Source: Sipunculus nudus
Taxonomy: Eukaryota; Annelida; Sipuncula; Golfingiida; Sipunculidae
DNA length: 64,000 nt
Assembly: GCA_026874595.1 (NCBI GenBank)
Contig: CM049309.1
Span: forward strand, 47,352,079 to 47,416,078
Direction: 5' to 3'
A program made the position numbers and the translations under genes. The notes under the pieces were generated by a model, which worked only from the letters and a program-made list of their open reading frames with translations, ran no database searches and was not told the DNA's origin. Every line of letters starts with the position of its first letter. The first letter of the stretch is position 1. This document shows, in pieces, positions 13,765 through 25,100 of the stretch.

Positions 13765-15562
13765 CTGTAAATAACCATAAGTATTCATAAAAATAAAGTC
13801 CAATTTGAGTACTGATGGTACTCAGAGAAAATATCTTAATATGGTTACCTAAATTCTGGATGTCAACCAATATTGTTTCTCGGAATGTTTTTTTTCAACA
13901 AATATGTCTGGTAAAAACACCCCTAGCCATTCTGATATTGCCTCTCTAGATTTATTCACAAAATGATCAACATTCATGACATGCTGAATGTTAAGCTAGA
14001 GCCATCTTTCAAAGAAACATTAATGTGGCCTTATGCCACAGTTTCCCCATCATAATTCATGCTCCACAGATGGCCATATTGTCAAATGTTTGAAAACTTA
14101 TTGGTAAACAGTGCTAGCAAACCCTGTAAAACACTCAACCTGGGGTAATCTAACCTGGAATAACCTAAAATTTCAATAAAATCCACAAAACTGTTCTTTA
14201 GATGTCTTGCAGATACACACGCACAACCCTTTAGGCCAAAACAAAAAAAGGTTTGGTTCTCAGGAAATTTGTTTCAGAAATCAATGTGGGCTGGCGTTTT
14301 TTTTATTTTTAATTTTTCTTGTATGTTTCCATAAAAATGTCAAATGATATGGGAAAAGCATGATAATAACAAACTTATCTTGCTAAACAAGTAAAAGCAC
14401 TACATAACAAAGGAAAATTCATCAAAATTGTATGATTTTATCTTCTTGAAAGAAATGTCCTAGCAGCTGGAGCTCAAAAATATTGAAAATCAAAAGAAAA
14501 ATTTTTGATGCAAGAATTTAAATTTATGCTGGCAGTGCCTGAGAACTATACCTTTTATTTTTTTTTTGGCCTTACTTCACACAGGGTAATAATCAAATAA
14601 CATTACCATAAAAAAAGTCATTATTCATTGAGTAAGTGGAGAGTGGGTAAGTTTCACCCTCTGATTGCTCAATGTTTATCTATAAATTCACACTTTATCA
14701 AACTGGGTTGGTGAAGGCCATAATTGTAGGGAATATGGGTGCAAAATTTTCCTTTGAATTTCAAACCATCCTCTCTAAGAGGCATTATACAAAGCAGGTA
14801 TAAGTATTTAATTATTGATCAGTAAACTGCTGGTGTTGGTGCATGAATTAAAAAAAAATATAAAGATTTGCATGATAGGGGTTTATCGTTTGGGAAGAAA
14901 ATACTAATTTTAGTCCTGCAGTCCTAAGTTTACCAGCTGTATGCAATGATACTGTCATCAGAGTATGTATTACTAATGCATGGAAACCCACTGTCCAGCT
15001 TCCTTCATGACTCACTGATAAATCCTTTTGGTCAAATTAAAATGCCCACCAAGTATTATTCTTTTGGTTTCATATTTCACGTTTCTTTACTCACTATTCA
15101 ACTTCACGTTTCTTTACTCAATATTCAACTGAATATTTTTTTCTTTTGAGAAATGGTAAAGATTTGTTCTCTTATAAAACTGGCACATACAAATCAGGCA
15201 CCAACAGACCTTTCATTAAGGTATCCAAAAACCAAATTTTACTGAAAACATTATGTACTGAATAAAAATGATTCTTTGGCAATACTGTACATTGTTGTCT
15301 CTAAAGTCACAATTTCTAATTATTGATTGTGGTGGTTTAATGGATAGGGCACTTGAGTTGTGATCGCAAGGTTGTGGGTTCATGTTCCAATCTTACTGCT
15401 ATTTGGGCTAAGACTCCTAGCCAAAATCTTTACCACAAAGGTGCAATCTCTCTTCCAAGGAGAGAATGGGTACTGGTCACTTCTAGCACCTGATACGGCT
15501 GCTTGGGGTTACAAGTATGCTCCCAAGGGAGCTGAGTATATATGTATATATATTCCAGTATT

Positions 15563-15622
<60 letters not shown>

Positions 15623-16781
15623 TCAATGATTTTGTATAACATTGCAAGATTGCAACAAAAAGTATGAACAAAAGAATTAAAAGGAATCTTGCCTGAAAAA
15701 AGTATTTACTTTTAAAAAGGTATCGTGTGGCAGCACTGAAAGATCTCTGCCAACCCTGAAGCTTGTACCAATGACTAAATTATTCAAAAGTGCCAATAAA
15801 TGAAATAATTTTACCTCTATTTTCCAGAAGCCTAGCGACACATTGTTGCAGGTCTCCATGACATTGCTGGAGCAATGTGTTAAGAATGGAAGCGTTCTCC
15901 AATGGGAACATCCTAATCAATTTCTGAAGTGGTGTCAACTCCCCTAAGAGGTTTCCTAACAAAAATAAATTGGCTGCTTAGGGTCGTTTATATCAGTATC
16001 CATGTGTCATTTAACCTAATCTTATGAATCACTTTAAAAACATCATTCCATGGGTGTGATCTTTCAGCAAAAAAATTCAATGTGAAGAGGTAGAGAACAC
16101 CTGGGTTGGCCATATGCTGGAAAAATGTGATTTGTCCATTCTGATGGTAAGCTTCATGTTAGTGGTATTTGTTCTTGAAACTGTCTATGTACCAGCTTCC
16201 ATTTATAGGTCATTTCCAAAATATTTTGTCTATATAATACAAATATTACATTTTAATACAAAATAACTTTTCTATAAGACAGATTTCTGTACAACAGACA
16301 CAGACAAATAGTAGAGGGTGGTGCAATCAATACTCTAAGCTTATTACTATAATTTATATACTAATGTATAGATAAATAAAACTGCTGTTCCATTATATAC
16401 AATACAAAGTCAAGATGAATCATGATCTCCTTTTGTCATTTTTGTATTGTATAATAATAGTTTTCTCTCTCTCTCTCTCTCTCTCCCAACTGCATATGTG
16501 AAAGATTACTAACCAGTGCTGCTATTTAGGCTGATAACATCCTCTGTAAGTGGGACAATGAACTGTTCATCCTGTATCATACGACGACGCTGACGAGTCT
16601 GCTCCCTCATCACTCGCCTGCGCTCATCTGTCAGCGTGCATGCTTTGCATTTGCAGTCAGCCCACTGGCAAAACCGTTTGTGGTTCTTCTTCAGTGAGAG
16701 TACTCCGTGGTTTCGGCAGTTTGCACATTTTGGTGTTCTGCTTTTTGCCAGGTGATCTGACTTAGACTCAGGATTCACCAA
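13526..16781 (-). CDS. Dmrt-family transcription factor (DM + DMA domains), 3 exons seen, start uncertain
   Basis: Exons join 16781-16514, 15955-15815 and 13764-13526. The phases fit exactly (G|GA, G|AA) and give 215 residues plus TAG from the first supported acceptor. Residues 14-73 form a DM domain with every zinc ligand in canonical spacing: C19, C22, H34, C38 (site 1) and H25, C43, C45, C48 (site 2), followed by a basic recognition helix rich in Arg (54-67). Residues about 97-135 are a DMA (CUE-like) domain. The last 78 residues are Pro/Tyr-rich, including a run of six Pro. DM proteins are nuclear DNA-binding factors, often acting in gonad or neural development; DM plus DMA is typical of Dmrt3 and Dmrt4/5 and of some bivalve Dmrt-like genes. 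The exact subclass cannot be settled here. The protein is short compared with vertebrate DMRTA members (inference). The reading frame continues upstream of the acceptor to an ATG at 16856, so an unspliced start adding 25 residues is an alternative to a distant first exon. Confidence 0.88.
14233..14573. mobile_element. MITE copy 3, in a Dmrt intron
   Basis: Left end AGGCCAAAACAAAAAAAGGT then TTGGTTCTCAGG; right end CCTGAGAACTATACC, T-tract, GGCCT. The interior shares 'atgtcaaatgatatgggaaa' and 'atcaaaattgta' with copies 2 and 4. Confidence 0.75.
15325..15618 (+). mobile_element. tRNA-derived SINE with (AT)n tail, in a Dmrt intron
   Basis: A-box-like TGGTTTAATGG (15333-15343), B-box-like GGTTCATGTTCC (15377-15388), a body with 'tctcttccaaggagagaatg' and an AT microsatellite tail (about 15565-15618). 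Confidence 0.7.
15815..15955 (-). CDS. Dmrt exon with DMA domain
   Basis: Acceptor TTTTTGTTAG|GAAACC, donor AATAGAG|GTAAAA. The 141-nt exon encodes the segment [12 protein letters not shown] through QCVARLLEN, which has the helix pattern, the F-P turn and the central 'Q-x-C-x-G-D' motif of DMA domains. Phases match both neighbours. Confidence 0.85.
16463..16485 (+). repeat. (CT)n microsatellite
   Basis: Run of CT about 25 bp beyond the donor of the Dmrt DM exon; on the transcribed strand it is (AG)n. Confidence 0.85.
16514..16781 (-). CDS. Dmrt exon with DM domain
   Basis: The acceptor TTTCATTGCAG is followed by TTGGTGAATCC; the donor reads ACTG|GTTAGT. The exon encodes 89 codons plus one base and contains the whole DM domain. 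The frame is also open above the acceptor to an ATG at 16856 (start of a run containing MMYLSDE), so the 5' boundary is the least certain point of the model. Confidence 0.85.
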
Positions 16782-16969
16782 CTGCAATGAAATTTCATCA
16801 CTTAAATACATCATAAAACTAGAAATTTGCATTGAGAGAGTGAAGACCTCCACCAAAGCAGCTTATTACCCCCATATGGTATTGAAATTCAGCATTTTTC
16901 CTTTAAACAAATGGCCAATGGGACATGACGCTCAGCTGTTCAATTCAAGGAACCTTGAACAACAGGTCA

Positions 16970-18560
16970 AAACTAGATATTTCTTGGCACCTGCGTGCCA
17001 TAGTATCCCCTAACAATTAAACCCCCCCTCCACCCAGCCGATGATAAGATGCATCTAACCTGTAAGTTTGGTGACTGTACCAACATTTTTTTTTTTGAGT
17101 TATTGCCGTGATTTCATTTTAACATTATTGCTGCTGTGACCTTGAAAAAATTTGTATCAAGGTCATCCATATTCAAATTTGACCTAGCAGTTGATAAGAT
17201 GCATCAAACTTGTGGGTTTGGTGACTGTATCTCAAATTCTTACAAAGTTATTCCATTTAAACATCACTTTAGCAAGAAAACAACATAAGGTGGCACCACC
17301 TGAATTCTGCAGAAAACAATGCTTTCAAAGATCTTATGTCAATTTGATTTTTGGACCAATCCATGCATCCCTTACTGAGATATTAAACTTAACATCATTT
17401 CAGCGTAATCGCTGCTGTGACCTTGAAAAAATGCATCAAGGTCATCCATATTCGAACTTGGCCCAGCCCTTGATAAGATGCATCTAAACTGTAGGTTTGG
17501 TGACTGTACCACAAATTTTTTTTTTTGAGTTATTGCCCTAATATCATTTTAGCATAATCGCTGCTGTGACCTTGAAAAAATGCATCAAGGTCATCTATGT
17601 CCGAACTTGACCTAGTCGTTGATAAGATGCATCAAACCTCTGGGTTTGGTGACTGCACCTAAAATTCTTACAAAGTAATTGCGTTAACATCATTTTAACA
17701 AGAAAACAACACAAGGTGGCGCCACCAGTCTTCTGCAAAAGACAAAGTTATCCAAGATCTTCAGTCAATTTGATTTTTGGATCATTCCACGCATCCCTTA
17801 CTGAGATATTAAAGATTTTGTGTGAATTTCACCAAATATGTGAATATTCAAGGTCAAGGCCACTCTCATAGGAAAGGTCATGACCCCAATTTAAATAAAA
17901 ACTTCATCCCATAACCCATGTCTATGTATATATGCATAATATGAAAGAAATCTGTCCATTAGTTTTTGCACTTATAATGCTCACAGTACTGTAAAGTGGC
18001 AATGATGGGGTATTAAATGGCACAAAAACAACTAAAAGAATAACAGGTGGCGCTACCAGTTTCCGGTACATGACAACACTATCCAAGATCTGTGGTCAAG
18101 TTGATTTTTGGACAAATCCATGCATCCCTTATCGAGATATTAATGATTTTGGGTGATTTTACCATATATGGCAATATTCAAGGTCAAGGCCACTCTCATA
18201 GGAAAGGTCATGACCCCAATTTATATAAACATCATCCCATAACCCATTGTCTATGTATATGCATAATATAAAAGTAATCTGTCCATTAGTTTTTAACTTA
18301 TAATGCTAACAGTAATGTCAAGTGGCAATTTTGGGGGTATTAAAAGGCATGAAAGCAAGTAAAGAATAATAGATGGCGCCACCAGTTTCTGGAACATGAC
18401 AACCCTATCCATGATCTTCGATCAACTTGATTTTGGGATCAATCCATGCAAGATTTCTTGAGATATTTAAGAATTTGTAAGATTTCAAAATTGGACATAT
18501 TCAAGGTCAAGGACACTCTCCTAGTAAAGGTTATGACCTCATTTTAACCCTTTACTGTTT
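16970..18560 (+). repeat. Diverged tandem repeats rich in TCAAGGTCA sites
   Basis: Begins with the hairpin TGGCAC-ctgc-GTGCCA (16985-17000). Units contain 'gataagatgcatc', 'gctgctgtgaccttgaaaaaa' and 'atcaaggtcatcc', then a longer unit with 'caaggtcaaggccactctc' about every 325 bp (17848, 18178, 18501). A perfect GGTGGCGCCACC lies at 17715-17726. It lies between the Dmrt DM exon and its possible upstream start. Confidence 0.7.
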
Positions 18561-19030
18561 ACAAGCCACTAAAGAGCACTCTAAATGGGCAACTAGAATG
18601 CCATGATATGTATAGATTCTTTCAGGACAAAATATTGCATATTATTTCTAAGTTTCAATGATTTTCAATAATCTTTAGCAAACCCTCTTACTGGGAACTG
18701 TTGAAAATTTGATAAAGATACAAAAATGCTTGAAAAGATATGGCTGTTAGTATAAATATAAATAGTGTCAGAATTTGTCGGAAATCTAAAATAAATGTAA
18801 ACAGTAAAGGGTTAATAGGCTTCCTCCTCTCACCCATATCTAAACATATACCAAGTTTGGTAAAGATCCGTGAAATATTTTTCGAGTTATCGTGCCAACA
18901 AGATATATATGCGGCAGAGGCGGCGGGACCGGCATGAAAACATAGGATCCGGCCCCGACTTTGTCTTGAGTGCTCAAAATCATGCATTTTGCCAATAATC
19001 CTTAGACATATGATAGGTTACAGTGACCTA

Positions 19031-19333
19031 AGGCCAAGAAAAGAGTATGGTTCTCAGGAACTTTTTTTCAGTAATCAGTGCTGATGGGTGATATTTATTT
19101 TTTACCTTTTTTGTATGTTTTGATAAAAATGTCATATGATCAGGGGAAAGCATGAAAATAACAGAATTTGTTTGCTAAACATGTAAAACCACTACATGAC
19201 AAAGGAAATCTGATCAAAATTGTAATTTTTTATCTTGTGAAAGATAGAAATTGAAATAAAAGTTTTTGATGTGGGGGTTAAAATTCAGACATTGGTCGTG
19301 CCTGAGAAACAGACCTTTTATTTTTTTTGGCCT
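19031..19333. mobile_element. MITE copy 4
   Basis: Left end AGGCCAAGAAAAGAGTATGG then TTCTCAGG; right end CCTGAGAAACAGACC, T-tract, GGCCT. TA on both flanks (cTA|AGGCC, GGCCT|TAaa) is compatible with a TA target-site duplication. Confidence 0.75.
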
Positions 19334-19439
19334 TAAATTTATCTTTGCTTTTCAAGATTTAACTAAGAACTCAATGTATGCTAAGTTAGAAGTTTCATCA
19401 TTAAACTGCTTTTGTCCCTATCTGACTAAAAGTGCTTAA

Positions 19440-20894
19440 ATCATGTTCTTTCATATATCTTGCAGAATACAGGTCACCATGACCTTATTTCAGGTTTCCA
19501 CAGAGATTCACCCAGGGCGTCCCTAAATGTAATGTTAGAGGATTCTAAGGCTAGCAGATACAATTTGTGCCCATCCGACTCAATCGGCCTCGAAGTCCTG
19601 TTGTCGGCCTGTAGTTACGCTCTTTACACAGTGCTTTACCTATAGGCCTACTACCTATATTGTAAGCGCTGCTTGTCATGACCTCACATCCTGAATGGCT
19701 ACACCAGAGGGGAGCACTGTATTTTAAGTCCAATCAGATGAGACCTTGTGCTGGAAGACATAGCCAAGCCAGGAATACACGGAGCACGTGTTGTTCATTC
19801 CATTTTGAGTGACAGCTCATCGCCCGGGTAACGTTCTGAACAGACCACAGGCTCAGAGAGAATGGCCCCCGATATGGTTTGCTTAGGGCCTTAAAATAGG
19901 GCTCATTGGATGCCCGGCCTGTGAGCTGTAATTCAAACTAAATGTAACAACAAAGGCTGCATGCACACCTTGCTGGCCGGTTTCAGTTCTGCAGACAACA
20001 CATACATAGCTACCCTAACACAGTCAAAATGTCATAATCGTTTCAGTCGATGATGCGGGAATGCAGAGGGAGCAATTAAAATTCTACCATTAACTGTCAT
20101 CAAGCAGGGCTTGTAGCACAGCTATTGGCGGAGCCAGGATGCCTATTGAGTGATTGTTTATTGGCATCAGGTTGGCTGTTTGTAACATGTATCATACGCA
20201 CGTTTTTTTTTTTTTTCAGCAGACAACGAACCACCATCTGGTGTCTAAATGTATCATAAACGGTCAAAGCAGGCAGCGTGAAAATCAGTTGCTTCTTTAG
20301 AAGCGCAAGATTTCTGCTGCCTCGCAAGCGTTGCCTGTAGTTTGCCAAAATATAGGTCACTATGACCTAATTTCAGGTTTCAAGGATACTGACCAAGGAC
20401 CTCCCCAGATGTACAGTTAGAAGTTTCTAGGGCCAAATGCTTACGGTTTGTGCCCTGTTAACAAATGGACTGCTTCATTTGAGGGTTTCAAAAATAGAGA
20501 AAAAAAAAATAGGTAAATATAAGAAAAAAATACAGGTGGAACCACCAGTCTTCAGGTAATGATAAAACACTCCATGATCAATATGTATGGTAATAATCAT
20601 GGCAATCAATGCATTAGTTATTCAAATACTTGAGCTTTTGTATCAAATTTTTCATTATTCTGGGGGGTACTTCAGAGCCCCATAGCTCAGAGGATATAGG
20701 TCACAGTGACCAAATTTCTTGTTTCCACTTATATTTTTATGGGCCCCAATCGGTGTACAGTTAGAAGTTTCTAGGTCCAGCAGTTACGATGTGTGCCCTG
20801 CTAACAAAGGAACAGCCTGACTGTAAGTCGGACAGACGAAAGGAGGACAAAGAGGGATCACAATAGCTCAGATGACTTTCAGTCAGCTCAGCTA
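19440..20894 (-). repeat. Repeat of the AGCTCAGATGACT family (minus orientation)
   Basis: The 5' hairpin lies at 20893-20865 (second arm imperfect), followed downward by modules with 'aggtcacnntgacc' (perfect palindromes at 19472-19484, 20355-20367, 20699-20711) and 'aggtggaaccaccag' near 20535. The lower boundary is not defined; 19.6-20.3 kb between the modules looks unique. Confidence 0.55.
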
Positions 20895-21599
20895 AAAATT
20901 CCTGGTTTCAGTTGATGATCCAGGTCATCCCAAAAGTTAATCAATTGTTCCTTGTATCATTGCCGAGCTATCCTGATATTGAAAATGTTATCAAAATCTG
21001 ACAATAACTTTTTGAGTAATCTTTCTAACAGACAAACCAACACTGGCAAAAACATAACCCCTAGCCCTTGGTGGAGGTAAAAGCATGAACAAAGTACTAT
21101 GGCACAATTTACATACATTTGACATACAATGTTATATCACCTGAACACCTGTACTACCCCCTCTCTACAGAGTTTGCTCATTAAAGGAATGTCATTTTTT
21201 CATAAAGTAAATGCAGTCCAGCTAAAAAATATGAGTCATTAACAACACTACCACCGCAAATGTGCATAATACGCCAATCTTATGTCCTGTGACCTCATGT
21301 GACGTCAACCTCATTAATATGCATGAAATCTGTTGAGAAATTTCACTAAGGTGAGATACTCTACTGGTAAACATGTATATATAAGTGTCATGAAAATTCT
21401 TAGGATATTTGTTAAGTCACCATGGTGACTGCAAAGTGCGGTGACCTCTGACCTCATTACATATGCATGGATTTTGCTGGAAATTGAACTTAGGCCATAT
21501 ATTTTACTGATTAACATTTATGATGAGTTTTATCAAAATTCTTCATAGTCTTTGTAAGTTATCGCGGCGACACATCAAAGTAGTCTTGTGACAAGTGAC

Positions 21600-22166
21600 C
21601 TTATTAAATATGCATGGATTTTGCTCTGAGCCCCATAGCTTGAAGAATATGGGTAACAGAGACCTAATTCCTGGTTTCCATGGAGAATTTTCATGTACCT
21701 CTTTGGATGTAAAGTGAGAAGATTCTATGTCTAGTTGTTACAATTTGAGCCCTGTTAACAGATGACCACATCTTTTAAGGTCTCAAAAATAGATAATCGA
21801 AAAAAATACAGGTGGCGCCACCAGTCTGCAGAAACTGATAAAACACTCCATGATTAATATCCATGCAAAGAATCATAGTGATCAATGCATTAATTGTTCA
21901 GATACTTGAGCTTTTGTATCAAATTTTTCATTATTATGGGGGGTGCTTCGGAGCCCCATAGCTTGAAGAATATGGGTAACAGAGACCTATTTCCAGGTTT
22001 CCAAGGAGATTTTTCATGGACCTCTCTGGATGTAAAGTTAGAAAATTCCAGGTCCAGTGGTTACGATTTGTGCCTTGTAAACGGACAGACGGCTGGATGG
22101 CCAGACGGCCGACGGACAAAGAGTGATTGCTATAGCTCAGATGACTGTAAGTCATCTGAGCTAAAA
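21600..22166 (-). mobile_element. Repeat element ending in a perfect 13-bp hairpin
   Basis: At 22134-22162 AGCTCAGATGACT-gta-AGTCATCTGAGCT is a perfect 13-bp stem with a 3-nt loop, followed by AAAA. Lower coordinates hold a 'ggacaaagagtgattgctat' stretch, a roughly 330-bp unit and a perfect GGTGGCGCCACC (21811-21822). It is the same family as the element at 49.1-50.8 kb, in opposite orientation. Confidence 0.65.
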
Positions 22167-22169
22167 ATG

Positions 22170-25100
22170 AATTTTGTATGAACTCTCAATTTAGCTGTTC
22201 TGGCAGATGTGGGTAAGCTATCATTGTTGATCTAAGTAATTACTGTTTTTCTAACTCACAGAGCAATGTACAATGGGAAATCAATAGTCCTGGCTGTAAA
22301 TCCCTAAACCAGAACACAGAAACAGTACTGAGATATCTAGACTTAATTTTTTAAGAACATTTATAATGCATTAAAAGGTTAAATCTATATTTTAAGTTAC
22401 CACCTCAAAAAGCTATGATTATTCTGAAGAACTGCAGATTTTTATTTAGACCTTTATACCCAGGTCTGTTTTATCAGATATTCTTTATCTTGGAGAAACC
22501 CTGGTTGCAATCTGCAGATGTAACTGTCTGAGAAACAGAGGTGAACCAAGTGATGAAAACCTAACCCTGACATCAAGGACATTGGTACCATTTTACAGAT
22601 TTAAAAATTAAGACTATTAATAAAAAAGATGAGTTTGTCATATTGCTTACTATACATAAAGGGGACTCAATCCAATATGTTATGTGTATTAAATAATCTT
22701 TTGAATTTTAATAAAACTGCAATGAAAAATCCTTTATAAAGGTTTTGTACCTTTTGTTTGTCTGCTTTTTTTTATAACATGTTGAGGGAGTTGCCGGTCG
22801 TTTATATGGCCACGGCACCAAGCAAATGGGTAAATGTACTAAAATAATCACTTCCACTGAACAGTTTCTGAATCTTGGGCTTGTGCTTACACATGGTATT
22901 TATCTGACCAAGCTACACCCTTATATTTACTGTTACAAATGAAATAAAATTGATAAATTTTTTTAAATTTTTGCAGGAAGCACAGCCCAAGGCCCACTGT
23001 GGCCAGAAATTGACAGGATAATCTGCTTTTTCACAAAATGTATGTCTCAGTAAAAAAATATGCAGGCCTTGTACCTCCACATGCTAAAATATGCAACCCC
23101 TGCAGGCTTATAAGAGTTTCAAACTGGTTCCAATTTTAGCCATCAGATGTCACCTGTGAATGTTCCTCACCACTGTTCTTCCATAAAACAATTCAAGAAA
23201 ATTAAGAAAGGAGCACAGACAAACCGAAAGGCCCTGTGAATGTCATTTTAGTCACAAGTTCACAACCATAATAATTAAATAATATATGAAAATATTCTCC
23301 CAAAAATTCTTCTTCCTTCAAATAACTATTTGACAAGTCGAAACTGGAGTATCTGAGGTGAAATATACCATACACAGTTTTAATATTGTGCATGTAAAGA
23401 AATCAGTTATGGCAACTACATCACATAACAGGTGTTTAATCAGAGCCTTATCTGATATAAAAAATGGCAAATGACATCAACGGGAAATAAGTTTCACTTG
23501 CAAGTTACATCAATACATGTGTCATGTGCACATTCTTTCATTCCCATAATGCACTACGCACCTGAACAAGACGCCTTGCTTCAGCTAGAAATTATTTGAT
23601 ATTGTTGAAAAGATCCAAGATTCTGATAAGGTAAAGTATTTAATGATGTCTATAAACACTGAAAATTTATTTTGTTTAATTAAATGTACAACTATGCGAA
23701 AACTACCAGCAACTTACTCCACAGACTGTGGCGCAAGAAATGCGTGGCAACCGAACTACTTGAATGAAACTGTGCAAGCAATGTTGACTGCATTTTATCA
23801 ATGTGTATGACATAGTTTTATCTACTGTTTTAAACACAGTAGACACAGTTAAACAAAGTGTAAACAAGTGCTGCCGTGTCACGCCTACCTCCATACTGGC
23901 AAAATATGACGTGTGCGTGACCTGATGTGACGGTATTTCAGATTTCTTCTGGTGACATCAGTTTCCACAAGTAATTTATTTTATACAGCGCGCGTCAATT
24001 TGATTCGTTTTAACTACTCAAGATGTCCCCACATGTCTTCCGGGGCAAAATGGCTCCTTCAGTTACCACAAGAGGGCGCTTCATACGAGGACCAACCACT
24101 GTGCATACGACACACTTTTTCTATAAATAATAATAACAATTTGTGTTTATAACTGACCATGGGGGGGGGGGGGGGGGATAAATTCAACAGAGGAGACACA
24201 ACGACTCCAAAAAATACCACCTTTCATTAGATCTCATAATGCGTGCACGGGCATGATAAATTGATAAAAAATGATAAAAGATCTTTTTTAAACAGGTTTT
24301 TTTATTTTTTTTAAATTAAAGCTGCCCATTCACCTTCCTTTTGAAAAAGAATTTATATGATATCTGGCTTCCTCTGTGTATATATTCAATGTAAAAGGGT
24401 AATTCTGGTCATAAAATTTCTTTTAAAAAAAATCGATAACGCCTCCGTGAAGGATGTATGAACTTGTTTAACAACAACGTGTGACCTAAGGTAGACTTCG
24501 TTTCTACTCAAACCAAACCTCTTCCAGTCAGAGATTTTTCGGATGGCCGGGACTACTTGTCTCTGCAGTCAAACTTCAAAATAGAATATCATCACAATCC
24601 ATGCAGGCCTTCTTCTCCAGCGATAATTTCTTGACCTCATCAACAGTGATTAGGCCTAGCTGGTGCCTGCATGCATGTTCATCAAGACGCCTAAGAATAA
24701 ACCCTTAACAATTTACTTGACAACAAACGTTAAGTCTCTTGTAAACATAACCCCAGATCCCCCAAAAAGATAACCGGTAATTGTACCCTCAGATTGAATG
24801 TGGGGATATATACTATGCATGGAGAGAGTTGTCGCACTCGTCCCGCCGCCGCTGAGAATCCATTCAGCCGAGATAAATATAAAAACATATTTCACGGATC
24901 ATTTTCAAATTTTACATGACATTAAGTGTACATAAATGTGGACAAGAGCAAGAATCTTATTTGAAATTGGGTCATGACCTGCATGAAGAATGATCGGTAG
25001 GCCTACCTTCAATTGGTCCAATTTGAAATTCACAGAAAACATTCTAAAGGAAGACAGGATAGATTGGTCAAAAAATTGGGTTGGCCGAAGATCCTGGATA

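Noticed and set aside
15360-15671. Open frames ending or starting in long Tyr-Ile repeats (also 28826-29048 and 44677-44941)
   Set aside because: They are translations of (AT)n microsatellites.
16782-16856. Residues [10 protein letters not shown]... as the true Dmrt N-terminus
   Set aside because: Not excluded, but a good acceptor (TTTCATTGCAG) follows and the residues do not resemble known Dmrt N-termini; kept only as an alternative.
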